Source: Myxococcales bacterium (GTDB lineage: Bacteria; Myxococcota_A; Polyangia; Nannocystales; Nannocystaceae). From it: 14,519 bases of DNA. This document shows, piece after piece, positions 1-6,477 of this stretch (its first letter is position 1; each line of letters opens with the position of its first letter). The stretch is taken from contig JACKDU010000024.1 of NCBI GenBank assembly GCA_020633335.1, forward strand, positions 1 to 14,519, read 5' to 3'. Made by a program: the position numbers and the translations under genes. The notes beneath the pieces are model-generated. The model saw only the letters and a list, made by a program, of their open reading frames with translations, was not told the DNA's origin and did no database searches.

Positions 1-751
1 CGGGGAGGGCGCCGGCGAGGCGGGCCATCAGCGCGCGCCCCCGCGGCAGCATGATCTCGATCGGTCGGCGGACCAGCGCGTCATCGACGATCGCGCCGAC
101 GACCTCGTCGACGCTGAGCGGGCGCCGCCCCGAGAAGGTGAGGACCGCCTCGTCGTGGTCGACCTGGAGGTCGAGCATCGGCGTGGCGACCGCGTCCGGC
201 GAGATCGTCGTCACCGCGATCCCGTGCTCGGCCAGCTCCGCGGCGGCGGCCAGCGAGAGGCCGCGGACCCCGTGCTTGGTCGCCGAGTAGATCGCGATCC
301 CGGGGATCGCTGCGACCCCGGCGAGCGAGGCGACGTTGATGATCTGCCCGCGGCCGCGGCCGCGCATGTGGCGGGCCGCGAGGGCGGTGCCGAGGGCGAC
401 CCCGCGGAGGTTGACGTCGATGTGGCGGTCGAGCTCGGCGAGCGGGAGCTCGCTGAGCCAGCCGGGGCGGAGGTAGCCGGCGACGTTGACGTGGACGTCG
501 ATCGCCCCGAGGCGCTCGATCGCGGCCGCGTAGCTCGCCTCCCAGGCCGCCGGGTCGCGGACGTCGAGGGGCGCGCAGGTGGTGCGCGCGCTCGGCCAGC
601 GGCCCGCCTCCGCGCGCTCGCGGAGCGCGTCGATCGCCAGGTCCGTGGCCCAGAGGTGGTGGCCGCGGGCGACCAGGACCTCGCAGAGCCGGCCGCCGAT
701 CCCGCTCGCGCAGCCGGTCACGAAGAAGCGGAGGGGCGGAGCGCTGGCCAC
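1..751 (-). CDS. Short-chain dehydrogenase/reductase (SDR), C-terminus cut by window edge
   Basis: Cytosolic NAD(P)-dependent oxidoreductase of the classical SDR family; the substrate cannot be told. Reading from a GTG at 751, 250 codons are present before the left edge. The Rossmann glycine motif is T12-G-C-A-S-G17-I-G19. Asp37 at the end of strand beta-2 favours NAD(H) over NADP(H). NVAG (89-92) replaces the usual NNAG, with Asn114 in the helix-4 region. The catalytic residues are Ser142, Tyr155 and Lys159 (YSATK), followed by a SPDAVATPM segment in the usual place of PG-x-V-x-T. Family length is about 250-280 residues, so few are missing. An in-frame TAA lies four codons upstream, so the GTG is the only sensible start. 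No Shine-Dalgarno is visible; a TAAAGT hexamer sits 6 nt before the GTG. The gene is divergent from the 796 gene. Confidence 0.93.
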   Translation of the reverse strand, partial: MASAPPLRFFVTGCASGIGGRLCEVLVARGHHLWATDLAIDALRERAEAGRWPSARTTCAPLDVRDPAAWEASYAAAIERLGAIDVHVNVAGYLRPGWLSELPLAELDRHIDVNLRGVALGTALAARHMRGRGRGQIINVASLAGVAAIPGIAIYSATKHGVRGLSLAAAAELAEHGIAVTTISPDAVATPMLDLQVDHDEAVLTFSGRRPLSVDEVVGAIVDDALVRRPIEIMLPRGRALMARLAGALP

Positions 752-795
752 CGGGCCACTTTACTCGGCCCGGGGCCGCGTGACACCATCGGCCC
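752..795. promoter_or_regulatory. Short divergent promoter region
   Basis: This 44-bp gap separates two divergent start codons. Its only A/T-rich patch is ACTTTACT (758-765). Read on the minus strand it gives TAAAGT (763-758), 6 nt before the GTG of the dehydrogenase. Read on the plus strand it gives TTTACT (760-765), 30 nt before the ATG of the small membrane protein. Both resemble -10 elements. No convincing -35 hexamer or Shine-Dalgarno is seen on either side. The promoter role is inferred from position only. Confidence 0.35.
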
Positions 796-1092
796 ATGAA
801 GCGGATCCTCGGCTACCTGCTGCTCATCGTCAGCGGCTTCATCGCGTTCCAGAGCTATCAGAATGCGCAGCCGAGCCCGGAGGTCGAGTCGATGGCCCGC
901 AACCAGGCATGTGTCGGCGCCGAGGGCTGCGAGGTCAAGGGCGAGCGGCCCAACGTGATCCAGACCAACATCGTCGCCCGCCGCTACCAGTGGGCGACCT
1001 CCAACGGTCCGGTGGTCGTCTCGTGCGAGCGCCAGTACCTCTGGTTCGGCGACTGGTCGTGCTCGGGCTCGCCGGGCCAGCTCGCGTACTGA
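796..1092 (+). CDS. Small single-helix membrane-anchored protein, unknown function
   Basis: I do not recognise a family. The 98-residue product has a short basic start (MKR) and one hydrophobic helix (about residues 5-20). A soluble tail probably faces the periplasm and holds four cysteines (39, 45, 77, 89), which could form two disulfides. The tail ends in an aromatic stretch (WFGDW, 83-87). The helix could be an uncleaved signal anchor; no lipobox is present. Third-position G/C bias supports real coding. The gene is divergent from the dehydrogenase and ends 55 bp from the convergent YfhO-type gene. No Shine-Dalgarno is visible upstream of the ATG. Function is unknown. Confidence 0.8.
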   Translation: MKRILGYLLLIVSGFIAFQSYQNAQPSPEVESMARNQACVGAEGCEVKGERPNVIQTNIVARRYQWATSNGPVVVSCERQYLWFGDWSCSGSPGQLAY

Positions 1093-1147
1093 GCGGGCGG
1101 TCTGCTGGTCCTCGGGGCGGGGCGCGTCGATCCGTCTCGCGCTGAGC

Positions 1148-3277
1148 TCATCGGAGCCGCCCCGGCCAGGGCGCCGCGATCACCAGGATCACCAGGCCGA
1201 AGAGCGCCGCGCTCCAGGGAAGCGACGCCGGGTGGTAGGTCAGGGCGATCGTGTGGGCGCCGCGATCGACGACGACCCCGCGCAGGAGATGGTTGACCCG
1301 GAGCACCGCCGCCGGCGCGCCGTCGACCGTCGCGCGCCAGCCCGGGTGCCAGACCTCGGCGACGACGACGATCCCGGCCGCCGGCGCGTCGACCTCGAGC
1401 GTCAGCGCGCTGAGCTCGCGCCGGGTGATCGCGCCGGCGCGCGCCGGGATCGTCGGCGTCGCCGGCCCCAGGCGCCGGCGGTCGGCCGCGCTCAGCGTCC
1501 CCTCGTCGAGGATGACCGAAGAGCCAGGTTGTCGCGCCTTCATCGACGCGAGCGCGCCGCCGGGCGGGACCTCGACGAGCTCGCCGCTCCAGTAGACCTC
1601 GGGGCCCGGGGCGGCGATCCGGTAGACGTCGGGCGCGACCCGGGCCGCGCCGGGGACCCGCGTCGGTCGGCCGAGGCGCGGGCGCGAGGGGATCGCCCGG
1701 CGGCCGCCGACCAGCAGCCACTCGACCGCGAAGTGGCGGAGGAGCCCGGGGTCGCGGGCGAGCGCGGCCTCGGCCTCTTGGTAGCGGGCGAAGGCCATCG
1801 GATCCTGGCTGCGGCCCCGCCAGTCGCGGACCCGGTAGACCGAGCCGCCGCGCGGGCCGAGGCCCCACTCGTTGTAGACCCGGGCGTCGCCGACCTGGGC
1901 GGCGAGCGCCTCGCCAGCCGCGAGATCGGGGGCGGCGGTGAAGCGCCCGCGGATCGCCAGGCGCTGGAGGTCGACGACCTGAACGATCAGACATGCGACC
2001 CCGAGGCCGAGCGCGAGGCCCCGGGGCCCGCGAGCGCGCGCGCGGGCGAGCGCGCGCTCGAGGCCGAGGGCGGCGAGCACCGCGAGCGCCGTGTGGCTGA
2101 GGAGCGTGTAGCGGGCGGCCACCCGGAAGAGCCCGAAGCCGGGGAGGTGCCCGGCGCAGACCCGGAGGAGGGGGACCTCGTCGGCCGCCGCCAGGAGGAC
2201 GCCGAGCGCGGCGATCGCCGCCCAAAACGCGGTCTCGGCTCGCCATCGGCGATCGGCGAGGCCCGCGAGCGCGAGCGCGGCCATCGCCAGGGCGACGAGG
2301 CCGACGAAGAGCGACTTGCCGGGGGCGGCCGGGTCGACCAGCGTCGCCAGATCGGCGAGCGACGCCGGGTTCGAGAGGACATACGCGAGGCCGCGCTCGG
2401 CTCGCCAGGAGAGCGCGGTCTGCTCGACCAGCGGGACCACGACCACGAGCGCGGCCGCGGCCGCCAGGGCGCCGGCGGCCGCCATCACCGCCAGCGCCCG
2501 CCCACGCCGGGCCGCGCCGCCGATCCGCAGGAGGGCGTAGGGCGCGGCGATCAAGATCGCGTAGAAGATCGAGGGCGGGAAGCCGGCGGTCGCCAGGAGG
2601 ACGAGCGCGGCGGCCAGCCAGCGCCCCTGGCGGGCCTCGGGGCGCCGGGCGACCGCGTCGATCGCCGCCAGGACCAGCCCGAGGTAGGCCCAGGGCCAGT
2701 AGGTCGCCATCGTGATCGTCCGCTGGGCGAGGGCGCCGGCGGCGAGCACCGACCCGCCGAGGAAGGCCGCCGGGTGGCCGAGGCCGCGGCGGCGGAGGAA
2801 GAGGTGGAGGCCGGCGGCCGCCAGGGTCGGGGCCGCGAGCTGGCGGAGCTCCTGCAGCCAGATCCCGTGGCCGCCGCTCGCCACCCCGAGGAGGTAGGTC
2901 AGCCACGAGAGCGGCGACCAGAGGGCCGCCTGCGGGTCGGCGGCGAAGGGGTAGCCGCCGCGCTCGTAGGGGTTCCAGAGCGGGAGCTCGCCGCCGCGGA
3001 GCGCCTCGACCGCGAAGGCGACGTCCTGCCAGTACGAGGTCGCGGCGTCGCCCCCGAGGGTGAGGGGGGTCGGCGCCAGCCAGAGCTCGCGGTGGGTGAG
3101 CGCGACCAGCAGCGCGTAGGCGCCGACGATCGCCGCGCCGCGGGCGAGCCGACGCCAGGGGCGTAGCGACGCGGCGCCGTCACGCGGGCCGCCCTCGGCG
3201 CGCCGCTCGCCCGTCGATGCGCCGGGGGAGGGCCCGCTGGCTCCGTCCTCGCGTCGTGGCCGCGGCGGCGTGCTCAT
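1148..3277 (-). CDS. YfhO-family polytopic membrane protein (GT-C-like)
   Basis: A large integral membrane protein of 709 residues with about a dozen hydrophobic helices, starting at about residue 48. Two family signatures are visible. Near the N-terminus are GGD (75-77, an acidic residue in the first outer loop), WNPY (101-104) and ADPQAALWSPL (113-123). Near the C-terminus is a beta-rich module with HPGW (644-647), VDG (651-653) and a closing helix at about 680-702. YfhO proteins are related to GT-C glycosyltransferases and act in envelope glycan or lipid glycosylation; the substrate here is unknown. The first 40 residues are polar, low in complexity and probably cytosolic. GGAG lies 10 nt before the ATG. 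The upstream neighbour on the same strand is the hibernation factor, 145 bp away, so co-transcription is uncertain. It is convergent with the 796 gene, and I see no obvious terminator in the 55-bp gap. Confidence 0.9.
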   Translation of the reverse strand: MSTPPRPRREDGASGPSPGASTGERRAEGGPRDGAASLRPWRRLARGAAIVGAYALLVALTHRELWLAPTPLTLGGDAATSYWQDVAFAVEALRGGELPLWNPYERGGYPFAADPQAALWSPLSWLTYLLGVASGGHGIWLQELRQLAAPTLAAAGLHLFLRRRGLGHPAAFLGGSVLAAGALAQRTITMATYWPWAYLGLVLAAIDAVARRPEARQGRWLAAALVLLATAGFPPSIFYAILIAAPYALLRIGGAARRGRALAVMAAAGALAAAAALVVVVPLVEQTALSWRAERGLAYVLSNPASLADLATLVDPAAPGKSLFVGLVALAMAALALAGLADRRWRAETAFWAAIAALGVLLAAADEVPLLRVCAGHLPGFGLFRVAARYTLLSHTALAVLAALGLERALARARARGPRGLALGLGVACLIVQVVDLQRLAIRGRFTAAPDLAAGEALAAQVGDARVYNEWGLGPRGGSVYRVRDWRGRSQDPMAFARYQEAEAALARDPGLLRHFAVEWLLVGGRRAIPSRPRLGRPTRVPGAARVAPDVYRIAAPGPEVYWSGELVEVPPGGALASMKARQPGSSVILDEGTLSAADRRRLGPATPTIPARAGAITRRELSALTLEVDAPAAGIVVVAEVWHPGWRATVDGAPAAVLRVNHLLRGVVVDRGAHTIALTYHPASLPWSAALFGLVILVIAAPWPGRLR

Positions 3278-3335
3278 CGCGGGTCATCTCCGGGCGTCGC
3301 CACGGCCCTCGAGTTGATCGTGGGCGTCGCCGACG

Positions 3336-3348
3336 ACAATTGGCGCCG
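3336..3348 (-). repeat. 13-bp motif upstream of YfhO gene (copy 1)
   Basis: On the minus strand this reads CGGCGCCAATTGT. An identical 13-mer lies upstream of the minus-strand M19 lipoprotein gene at 13035-13047. Here it is 58 bp before the start codon; there it is 23 bp before. It holds one of the few A/T islands in this gap and contains two palindromic hexamers, GGCGCC and CAATTG. It could be a shared regulator site or a coincidence. Confidence 0.3.
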
Positions 3349-3365
3349 AAGCCGGAGGCCGCGAA

Positions 3366-3383
3366 GCCGGGACGCGTCCCGGC
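3366..3383. promoter_or_regulatory. Perfect 18-bp palindrome between hibernation factor and YfhO genes
   Basis: GCCGGGACGCGTCCCGGC is fully self-complementary, so it can be a two-fold operator or fold as a 7-bp RNA stem with a 4-nt loop. It lies 40 bp past the stop of the hibernation factor gene, and 83 bp before the YfhO start. That fits a terminator for the former or an operator for the latter. No T-tract follows on the minus strand, which weakens the terminator reading. Confidence 0.4.
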
Positions 3384-3422
3384 GACGACGGCCTCGGCCG
3401 TCCGGGGCGCTCGAACGCCCTC

Positions 3423-3755
3423 CTAGCCGTGATCGCGGCGGATCGCCGCCTCGCTCTTGAGCGCCCGCTCGGCCGCGTCAAAGGCGTCGCGGATCACCAC
3501 GTACACGTCCTCGTAGGCGTGATTCGCCTCGGGCTGGCGGTTGATCACGATCTCCTTGCCGGGGATGCCGATGTCGAGGCGGACGTTGTAGATGTTGCCG
3601 TGGTTGCTCGAACGGTGGGGCGCGGCGATGACCACGCGGACGCCGACGATCCGGTCGTAGTAGCGCTCGAGCTTGCCGACCTTCTCGCGGATCCGGGTCT
3701 CGATGAATTCGGAGGGCTCGATGTCCTGGAACGTGATCTGAAGCGGTGTCTGCAT
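3423..3755 (-). CDS. Ribosome hibernation promoting factor, short HPF/RaiA type
   Basis: A small cytosolic protein of the S30AE (HPF/RaiA, sigma-54 modulation) family. Such proteins bind the 30S decoding site in slow growth, block translation and stabilise inactive ribosomes or dimers. The 110 residues fit the beta-alpha-beta-beta-beta-alpha fold. The N-terminal strand MQTPLQITFQDIEPSE is followed by a helix with I22-x-x-K25-V-x-K28-L-E-RYYDRI (to 36). Next come strands containing VRVVIAAPH (39-47) and YNVRLDIGIPGKEIVINR (56-73), and a final helix of the form YEDVYVVIRDAFDAAERAL (81-99). The long-form C-terminal dimerisation domain is absent, so this is a short form. GGAG sits close before the ATG, a usable ribosome-binding site. 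The upstream TPR-like gene on the same strand ends 103 bp away. No symbol is assigned because HPF and RaiA cannot be separated by eye. Confidence 0.92.
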   Translation of the reverse strand: MQTPLQITFQDIEPSEFIETRIREKVGKLERYYDRIVGVRVVIAAPHRSSNHGNIYNVRLDIGIPGKEIVINRQPEANHAYEDVYVVIRDAFDAAERALKSEAAIRRDHG

Positions 3756-3858
3756 ACTCTCCTCACGTGCGCGTGGGTGACGCGGGCGGTGCGCGAGCGT
3801 CCCAAAGACCAGAGTAGAGGGAAGCGAGCGCGCAAGTCGAGCAAGATCGCGCGCAAAA

Positions 3859-4788
3859 CTAGGAGCCCGCCAGCGAGGGTTCGGGGCGGAGCTCGCGGAG
3901 GCGGCGTTCGACCTGGGCGCGCTCCGGGCCCTCGACCTCGGGGCGCTCGAGGTAGGCCTTCCAGATGAAGAACGCGCTCGAGGCGTGGCCGCGGGCCTCC
4001 TGCTCGAGGGCGAGGAGGTAGAGGCGCTCGTGGATCGGCAGGAGCGACTCGAGGACCCCGAGGGGTCGGCTCTCGCGGCTGCGGATCTGGGCGACGAGGC
4101 TGCGGGCGGCCGCGATCGAGCCGCTGCGGTCGAGGGCGAGGGCGAGGACGTAGGTGGTCGTCGTCCGCCCCGAGGTCGTCGCGTGGCCGCGGGCGCGGTT
4201 GGCGAGCCGGAGCGCCCGCTCGAGGTCGCCGTCGCCGATCCGGATCACCGCCTCGAGGGTGTCGAGGCGCCAGCCCTCGACGTCGCCGGCCGCCCGCGCC
4301 CGCTCGAGGTGGGCGGCCGCGTCCCTCCGCCGGCCGAGGCCGACCGACGCGAAGGCCATCAGGTAGGCGGTCTGCGGGGGCGCGGCCTCACCGCGGCGCT
4401 CGGCCTCGCGTTCGGCGGCCGCCAGCCACCCGAGGATCTCCTCGTGCTGCCGGCGGTGGGTCTCGACCAGGGCGCCGATCCCCTCGCCGAGCTCGACCGA
4501 GGGGTCAAAGCCCGCCGGGCTCGCCAGCTCGAGGCGGGCGAGGAGGACGAGGGCGGTCGGGACCTGCGGGCAGGCCTGGACCCGCGCCCGCCACTGGCGG
4601 ATCAGCGGGCGCTCGTCGCCGCGGGGGAGGCCGGCGCGGAGGCGGCGGGCAGCCTCGTCCTCGTAGGCCTGGCACTCCGACCAGGGGCGGGCGCCGGCGA
4701 GCACCCAGACGCCCGGCGGCGGCTCGGCGGGCTCGGGCTCCTCGGCGGGCGCGGCGGCCAGGGCCAGGAGGAGGAGGGCGGCGAGCAT
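3859..4788 (-). CDS. Exported TPR-like helical repeat protein, unknown function
   Basis: The 309-residue product starts with a signal peptide (MLAALLLLALAAAPA, then EEPEPAEPPP), followed by an all-helical, Ala/Arg/Leu/Glu-rich region resembling degenerate tetratricopeptide repeats. Examples are AYLMAFASVGLGRRRDAAAH, then LEAVIRIGDGDLERALRLA and TYVLALALDRSGSIAAARSL. These suggest a periplasmic protein-binding scaffold. The reading frame stays open 159 nt further upstream, but that part is Arg/Gly-rich and lacks codon bias. The ATG at 4788 directly precedes the signal peptide and is preferred. No Shine-Dalgarno precedes it; a CATACT hexamer lies 6 nt upstream. The next gene on the strand is the hibernation factor, 103 bp away. 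Function is unknown. Confidence 0.8.
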   Translation of the reverse strand: MLAALLLLALAAAPAEEPEPAEPPPGVWVLAGARPWSECQAYEDEAARRLRAGLPRGDERPLIRQWRARVQACPQVPTALVLLARLELASPAGFDPSVELGEGIGALVETHRRQHEEILGWLAAAEREAERRGEAAPPQTAYLMAFASVGLGRRRDAAAHLERARAAGDVEGWRLDTLEAVIRIGDGDLERALRLANRARGHATTSGRTTTTYVLALALDRSGSIAAARSLVAQIRSRESRPLGVLESLLPIHERLYLLALEQEARGHASSAFFIWKAYLERPEVEGPERAQVERRLRELRPEPSLAGS

Positions 4789-4880
4789 CGACCGAGTATG
4801 GCACGCGCGGCCGCGACGGCGACGGGCCCCGCGCGCGCCGAAAATTTGCCCGCCAGGGCGGCCCATGGAAGATCGAGGCG
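4789..4880. promoter_or_regulatory. Divergent intergenic region with -10-like hexamer
   Basis: A 92-bp gap between divergent genes. On the minus strand, CATACT (4800-4795) ends 6 nt before the ATG at 4788, too close for a leader with a Shine-Dalgarno. The only other A/T patch is GAAAATTT (about 4840-4847). On the plus strand GAGG lies 2 nt before the ATG at 4881, a poor but possible ribosome-binding site. Promoter assignment is positional inference. Confidence 0.3.
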
Positions 4881-5537
4881 ATGCCCCTGGACGCCCGCAA
4901 TCGCGCGCGTTCGCGCACCCGCCGCGATCGTCCGCTGCCGCCCGCACAGGCGGCGGCGATCCGTCATGTCCGCTGGCTCGTCCGCCGGATCCGCGGCCTC
5001 GGGCAGGCCCCCCAGGCGCTCGTCGGTCGCCTCCAGCGGCGCGAGGCGGCCGAGGCGGAGGCCCCGGAGGCGCTCGCGGCGAGCCAGGCCCCGCGGGTCC
5101 GCGAGCCCATCGCCCCGCGTCCGCGGCGGCCCTCCCTCGTCACCCTCGCGCGCCCGCAGGCGACCCGCCTCCGCGCGCTCCTGGTCGCTGCCCACCGGCG
5201 GCTGGGCCCGCTCTTCGCGGCGATCGTCGCCGGGCTGGTCGGCGGCCTGGGCTGGCTCGCCCGCGGCCTCGTGGGCCAGCGGCACCTGCTCTTCGGGCTC
5301 GCCCAGCGGGCCCTCTGGTGGTCGGCGCTGGCGCTCTTCGTCGTCGGCGGGCGCCACCTCCTGAGCCCCTACGAGGGGACCCTGGCGGACGCGCTGCCCT
5401 ACTTCATCGTCGGCTTCTCGCTCTGCGCGCTGGCGATCCTGCTGGCGGCGACCCGGCGGATCCGCTGGGCGGCGCTCGCCCTCGGCTTCGGGCACGGGGC
5501 CCTCGGGCTCCTGCTCTGGACCGTCCTCTACGGCTAG
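4881..5537 (+). CDS. Four-helix integral membrane protein, unknown function
   Basis: No family is recognised. Residues 1-105 of the 218 are very basic (many Arg) and presumably cytosolic, with an amphipathic Arg-rich segment around 27-55 and an Ala/Glu stretch at 55-70. Four hydrophobic helices follow, at about 108-130, 141-158, 171-190 and 195-216, and the protein ends within the last one (LLLWTVLYG). Third-position G/C bias is strong. An out-of-phase ATG lies at 4865; the one at 4881 is the best in frame. It is divergent from the TPR-like gene and convergent with the receptor operon, separated by the hairpin at 5674-5727. The long basic tail could contact nucleic acid or phospholipid, but nothing specific supports that. 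Confidence 0.82.
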   Translation: MPLDARNRARSRTRRDRPLPPAQAAAIRHVRWLVRRIRGLGQAPQALVGRLQRREAAEAEAPEALAASQAPRVREPIAPRPRRPSLVTLARPQATRLRALLVAAHRRLGPLFAAIVAGLVGGLGWLARGLVGQRHLLFGLAQRALWWSALALFVVGGRHLLSPYEGTLADALPYFIVGFSLCALAILLAATRRIRWAALALGFGHGALGLLLWTVLYG

Positions 5538-5602
5538 GCCGGGAGCGCGGGGCGGCTCCGTCGACCGCCTGACGGGCGCCGATCCTGCGCGCTCGCCGAA
5601 GG

Positions 5603-5619
5603 TGTCTGTTCAGACAGGT
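5603..5619. promoter_or_regulatory. Operator-like palindrome, copy 1 of a pair
   Basis: TGTCTGTTCAGACAGGT contains a perfect inverted repeat, TGTCTG/CAGACA, with a 2-nt centre. It matches copy 2 at 5645-5661 in 15 of 17 positions, giving the consensus TGTCTGWTYAGACAGGT. Length and symmetry fit a dimeric repressor site such as those of TetR-family regulators. No regulator gene is in the window, so the identity is inferred. The location is unusual, between two convergent genes. Confidence 0.55.
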
Positions 5620-5644
5620 GGTCCCCGCGCCTCGCGGCATCGAC

Positions 5645-5661
5645 TGTCTGATTAGACAGGT
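5645..5661. promoter_or_regulatory. Operator-like palindrome, copy 2 of a pair
   Basis: TGTCTGATTAGACAGGT; with the preceding C it forms a CTGTCT/AGACAG inverted repeat with a 4-nt centre. The start is exactly 42 bp from copy 1, about four helical turns, so dimers on both sites would lie on the same face of the DNA. TATTCT (5661-5666) overlaps its right end and could be a -10 for a rightward transcript. No -35 is clear. Confidence 0.55.
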
Positions 5662-5673
5662 ATTCTCGCGCTC

Positions 5674-5727
5674 CGTTCGCGACGAGGGGCGCGCGGCGGC
5701 CGGCCTGCACGCCCCCCGTTGCGAACG
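5674..5727. terminator. Strong hairpin, likely bidirectional terminator between convergent genes
   Basis: The left arm 5674-5684 (CGTTCGCGACG) pairs with 5717-5727 (CGTTGCGAACG) as 11 pairs with one G-U. After one A/C mismatch, GGGGCG (5686-5691) pairs with CGCCCC (5710-5715). This gives 17 pairs around an 18-nt loop that itself contains GGCCGGCC. The hairpin lies 7 nt past the stop of the receptor operon and 136 nt past the stop of the opposing membrane protein gene. There is no T-tract on either side. Confidence 0.65.
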
Positions 5728-5734
5728 CTGACGC

Positions 5735-6472
5735 CTAGAAGCGGCCGCTGAGGACCGCGCCGCCGACGCTCGGCGCGAGGACGAACTCCGAGCGCTTGAG
5801 CCGCTTGGTGCCGAGGCCGTAGAGCACGCCGCCGACGGCCGCGACCGCGACGCCGCCGAGGAGGAGGAAGCCGCCCATTCGGGTGGTCGAGTCGGCGCTC
5901 TCGATCCGCCCCTCGATGCCCGTCACCTGGGCGTTGAGGAGCCCGCAGCGCTCGGCGTTCTCGCCGCGGCTGCAGTTGTTCTTCTGGACCTCCTCCTGCG
6001 CGAGGATCAGGTCGTTGGCGAGGCGGTGGCCCTGGATCGTGTAGCCGACCATGACGATGAGGCCGGCGGCGCCGAGCACCCCGCCCGCGCCGATCGTGAT
6101 CTTGCCGGCGCGCCGGAGATCCTCGGCCTTCGCCCGCGCCGCCGGGGACATCGGCGCCGGCGGCTGCTCGATCGGGCCCTCGGCCGCGGGCGCCGGAGCC
6201 GGGGCGAGGGGCGCCGCCTCGGGCTCGGGCTCGGGCTCGGGGGCGGGCGCCTCGATCGGAGCCGGGGCCTCGGCCGCGGGCGCCTCGGCGGGGGCCGGGC
6301 CCTCGGCCGCGGGCGCCTCGGCGGGAGCCGGGGCCTCGGCCGACGCGCCCGGGGCCGCCGCTGGCATCGCCAGGGCCTGGCCCGTCACCATGAAGACCGT
6401 GAGACCCGCGGCCACCGCACGCAGGGCGCCCGCATGTCGCTGGGGATCCGTCGCCATTCGTCGCACTTTCAT
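5735..6472 (-). CDS. Ala/Pro/Glu-rich exported membrane protein, last gene of receptor operon
   Basis: No family is recognised. The 245 residues are, in order: a signal peptide or signal anchor (1-35, hydrophobic about 13-35); an Ala/Pro/Glu-rich linker (36-108) with 11-residue repeats of the type PAEAPAAEGPA and an EPEPEPE run (79-85); helix 1 (about 124-146); a polar, partly helical segment (150-198) with two cysteines (167, 176) that could pair; helix 2 (about 199-220); and a short tail ending in RF. The linker recalls the proline-rich spacer of TonB, but no TonB C-terminal domain is present. The ATG at 6472 is chosen because AGGAG lies 4 nt before it, overlapping the TAG of the upstream lipoprotein gene. 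A longer in-frame reading to 6535 would overlap that gene and lacks such a site. Translational coupling is likely. Function is unknown; an accessory role to the receptor is inferred from the operon. Confidence 0.82.
   Translation of the reverse strand: MKVRRMATDPQRHAGALRAVAAGLTVFMVTGQALAMPAAAPGASAEAPAPAEAPAAEGPAPAEAPAAEAPAPIEAPAPEPEPEPEAAPLAPAPAPAAEGPIEQPPAPMSPAARAKAEDLRRAGKITIGAGGVLGAAGLIVMVGYTIQGHRLANDLILAQEEVQKNNCSRGENAERCGLLNAQVTGIEGRIESADSTTRMGGFLLLGGVAVAAVGGVLYGLGTKRLKRSEFVLAPSVGGAVLSGRF
6219..6242. repeat. 6-bp microsatellite encoding an EP run
   Basis: Four tandem copies of CTCGGG encode the alternating Glu/Pro run of the Pro-rich protein on the minus strand. Slippage would change the linker length in frame. 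Confidence 0.7.
6267..6332. repeat. 33-bp tandem repeat in linker coding region
   Basis: Two adjacent 33-bp units (6267-6299 and 6300-6332) differ at two positions, and a partial third follows. Each encodes 11 residues of the Ala/Pro/Glu-rich linker, so copy number changes would stay in frame. Confidence 0.75.
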
Positions 6473-6477
6473 CGCTC

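Noticed and set aside
81..797. Minus-strand 238-codon frame over the dehydrogenase
   Set aside because: Arg/Pro-rich frame-shifted version; the overlapping frame from GTG 751 gives complete SDR motifs.
1232..3166. Plus-strand 644-codon open frame antisense to the YfhO gene
   Set aside because: Low-complexity Arg/Gly/Glu product without hydrophobic pattern; the minus frame carries clear YfhO signatures.
3828..3854. GCGCGC/GCGCGC stem after the TPR-like gene as a terminator
   Set aside because: Only 6 pairs of simple alternating sequence with a 15-nt loop and no T-tract; common by chance at this GC content.
4789..4947. N-terminal extension of the TPR-like protein to an upstream ATG
   Set aside because: The extra 53 residues are Arg/Gly-rich and would bury a good signal peptide; start at 4788 preferred.
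5404..5640. Minus-strand 78-codon frame starting beside palindrome copy 2
   Set aside because: It would neatly explain an operator, but codon use is poor, the product is Arg/Gly-rich and most of it is antisense to the four-helix protein gene.
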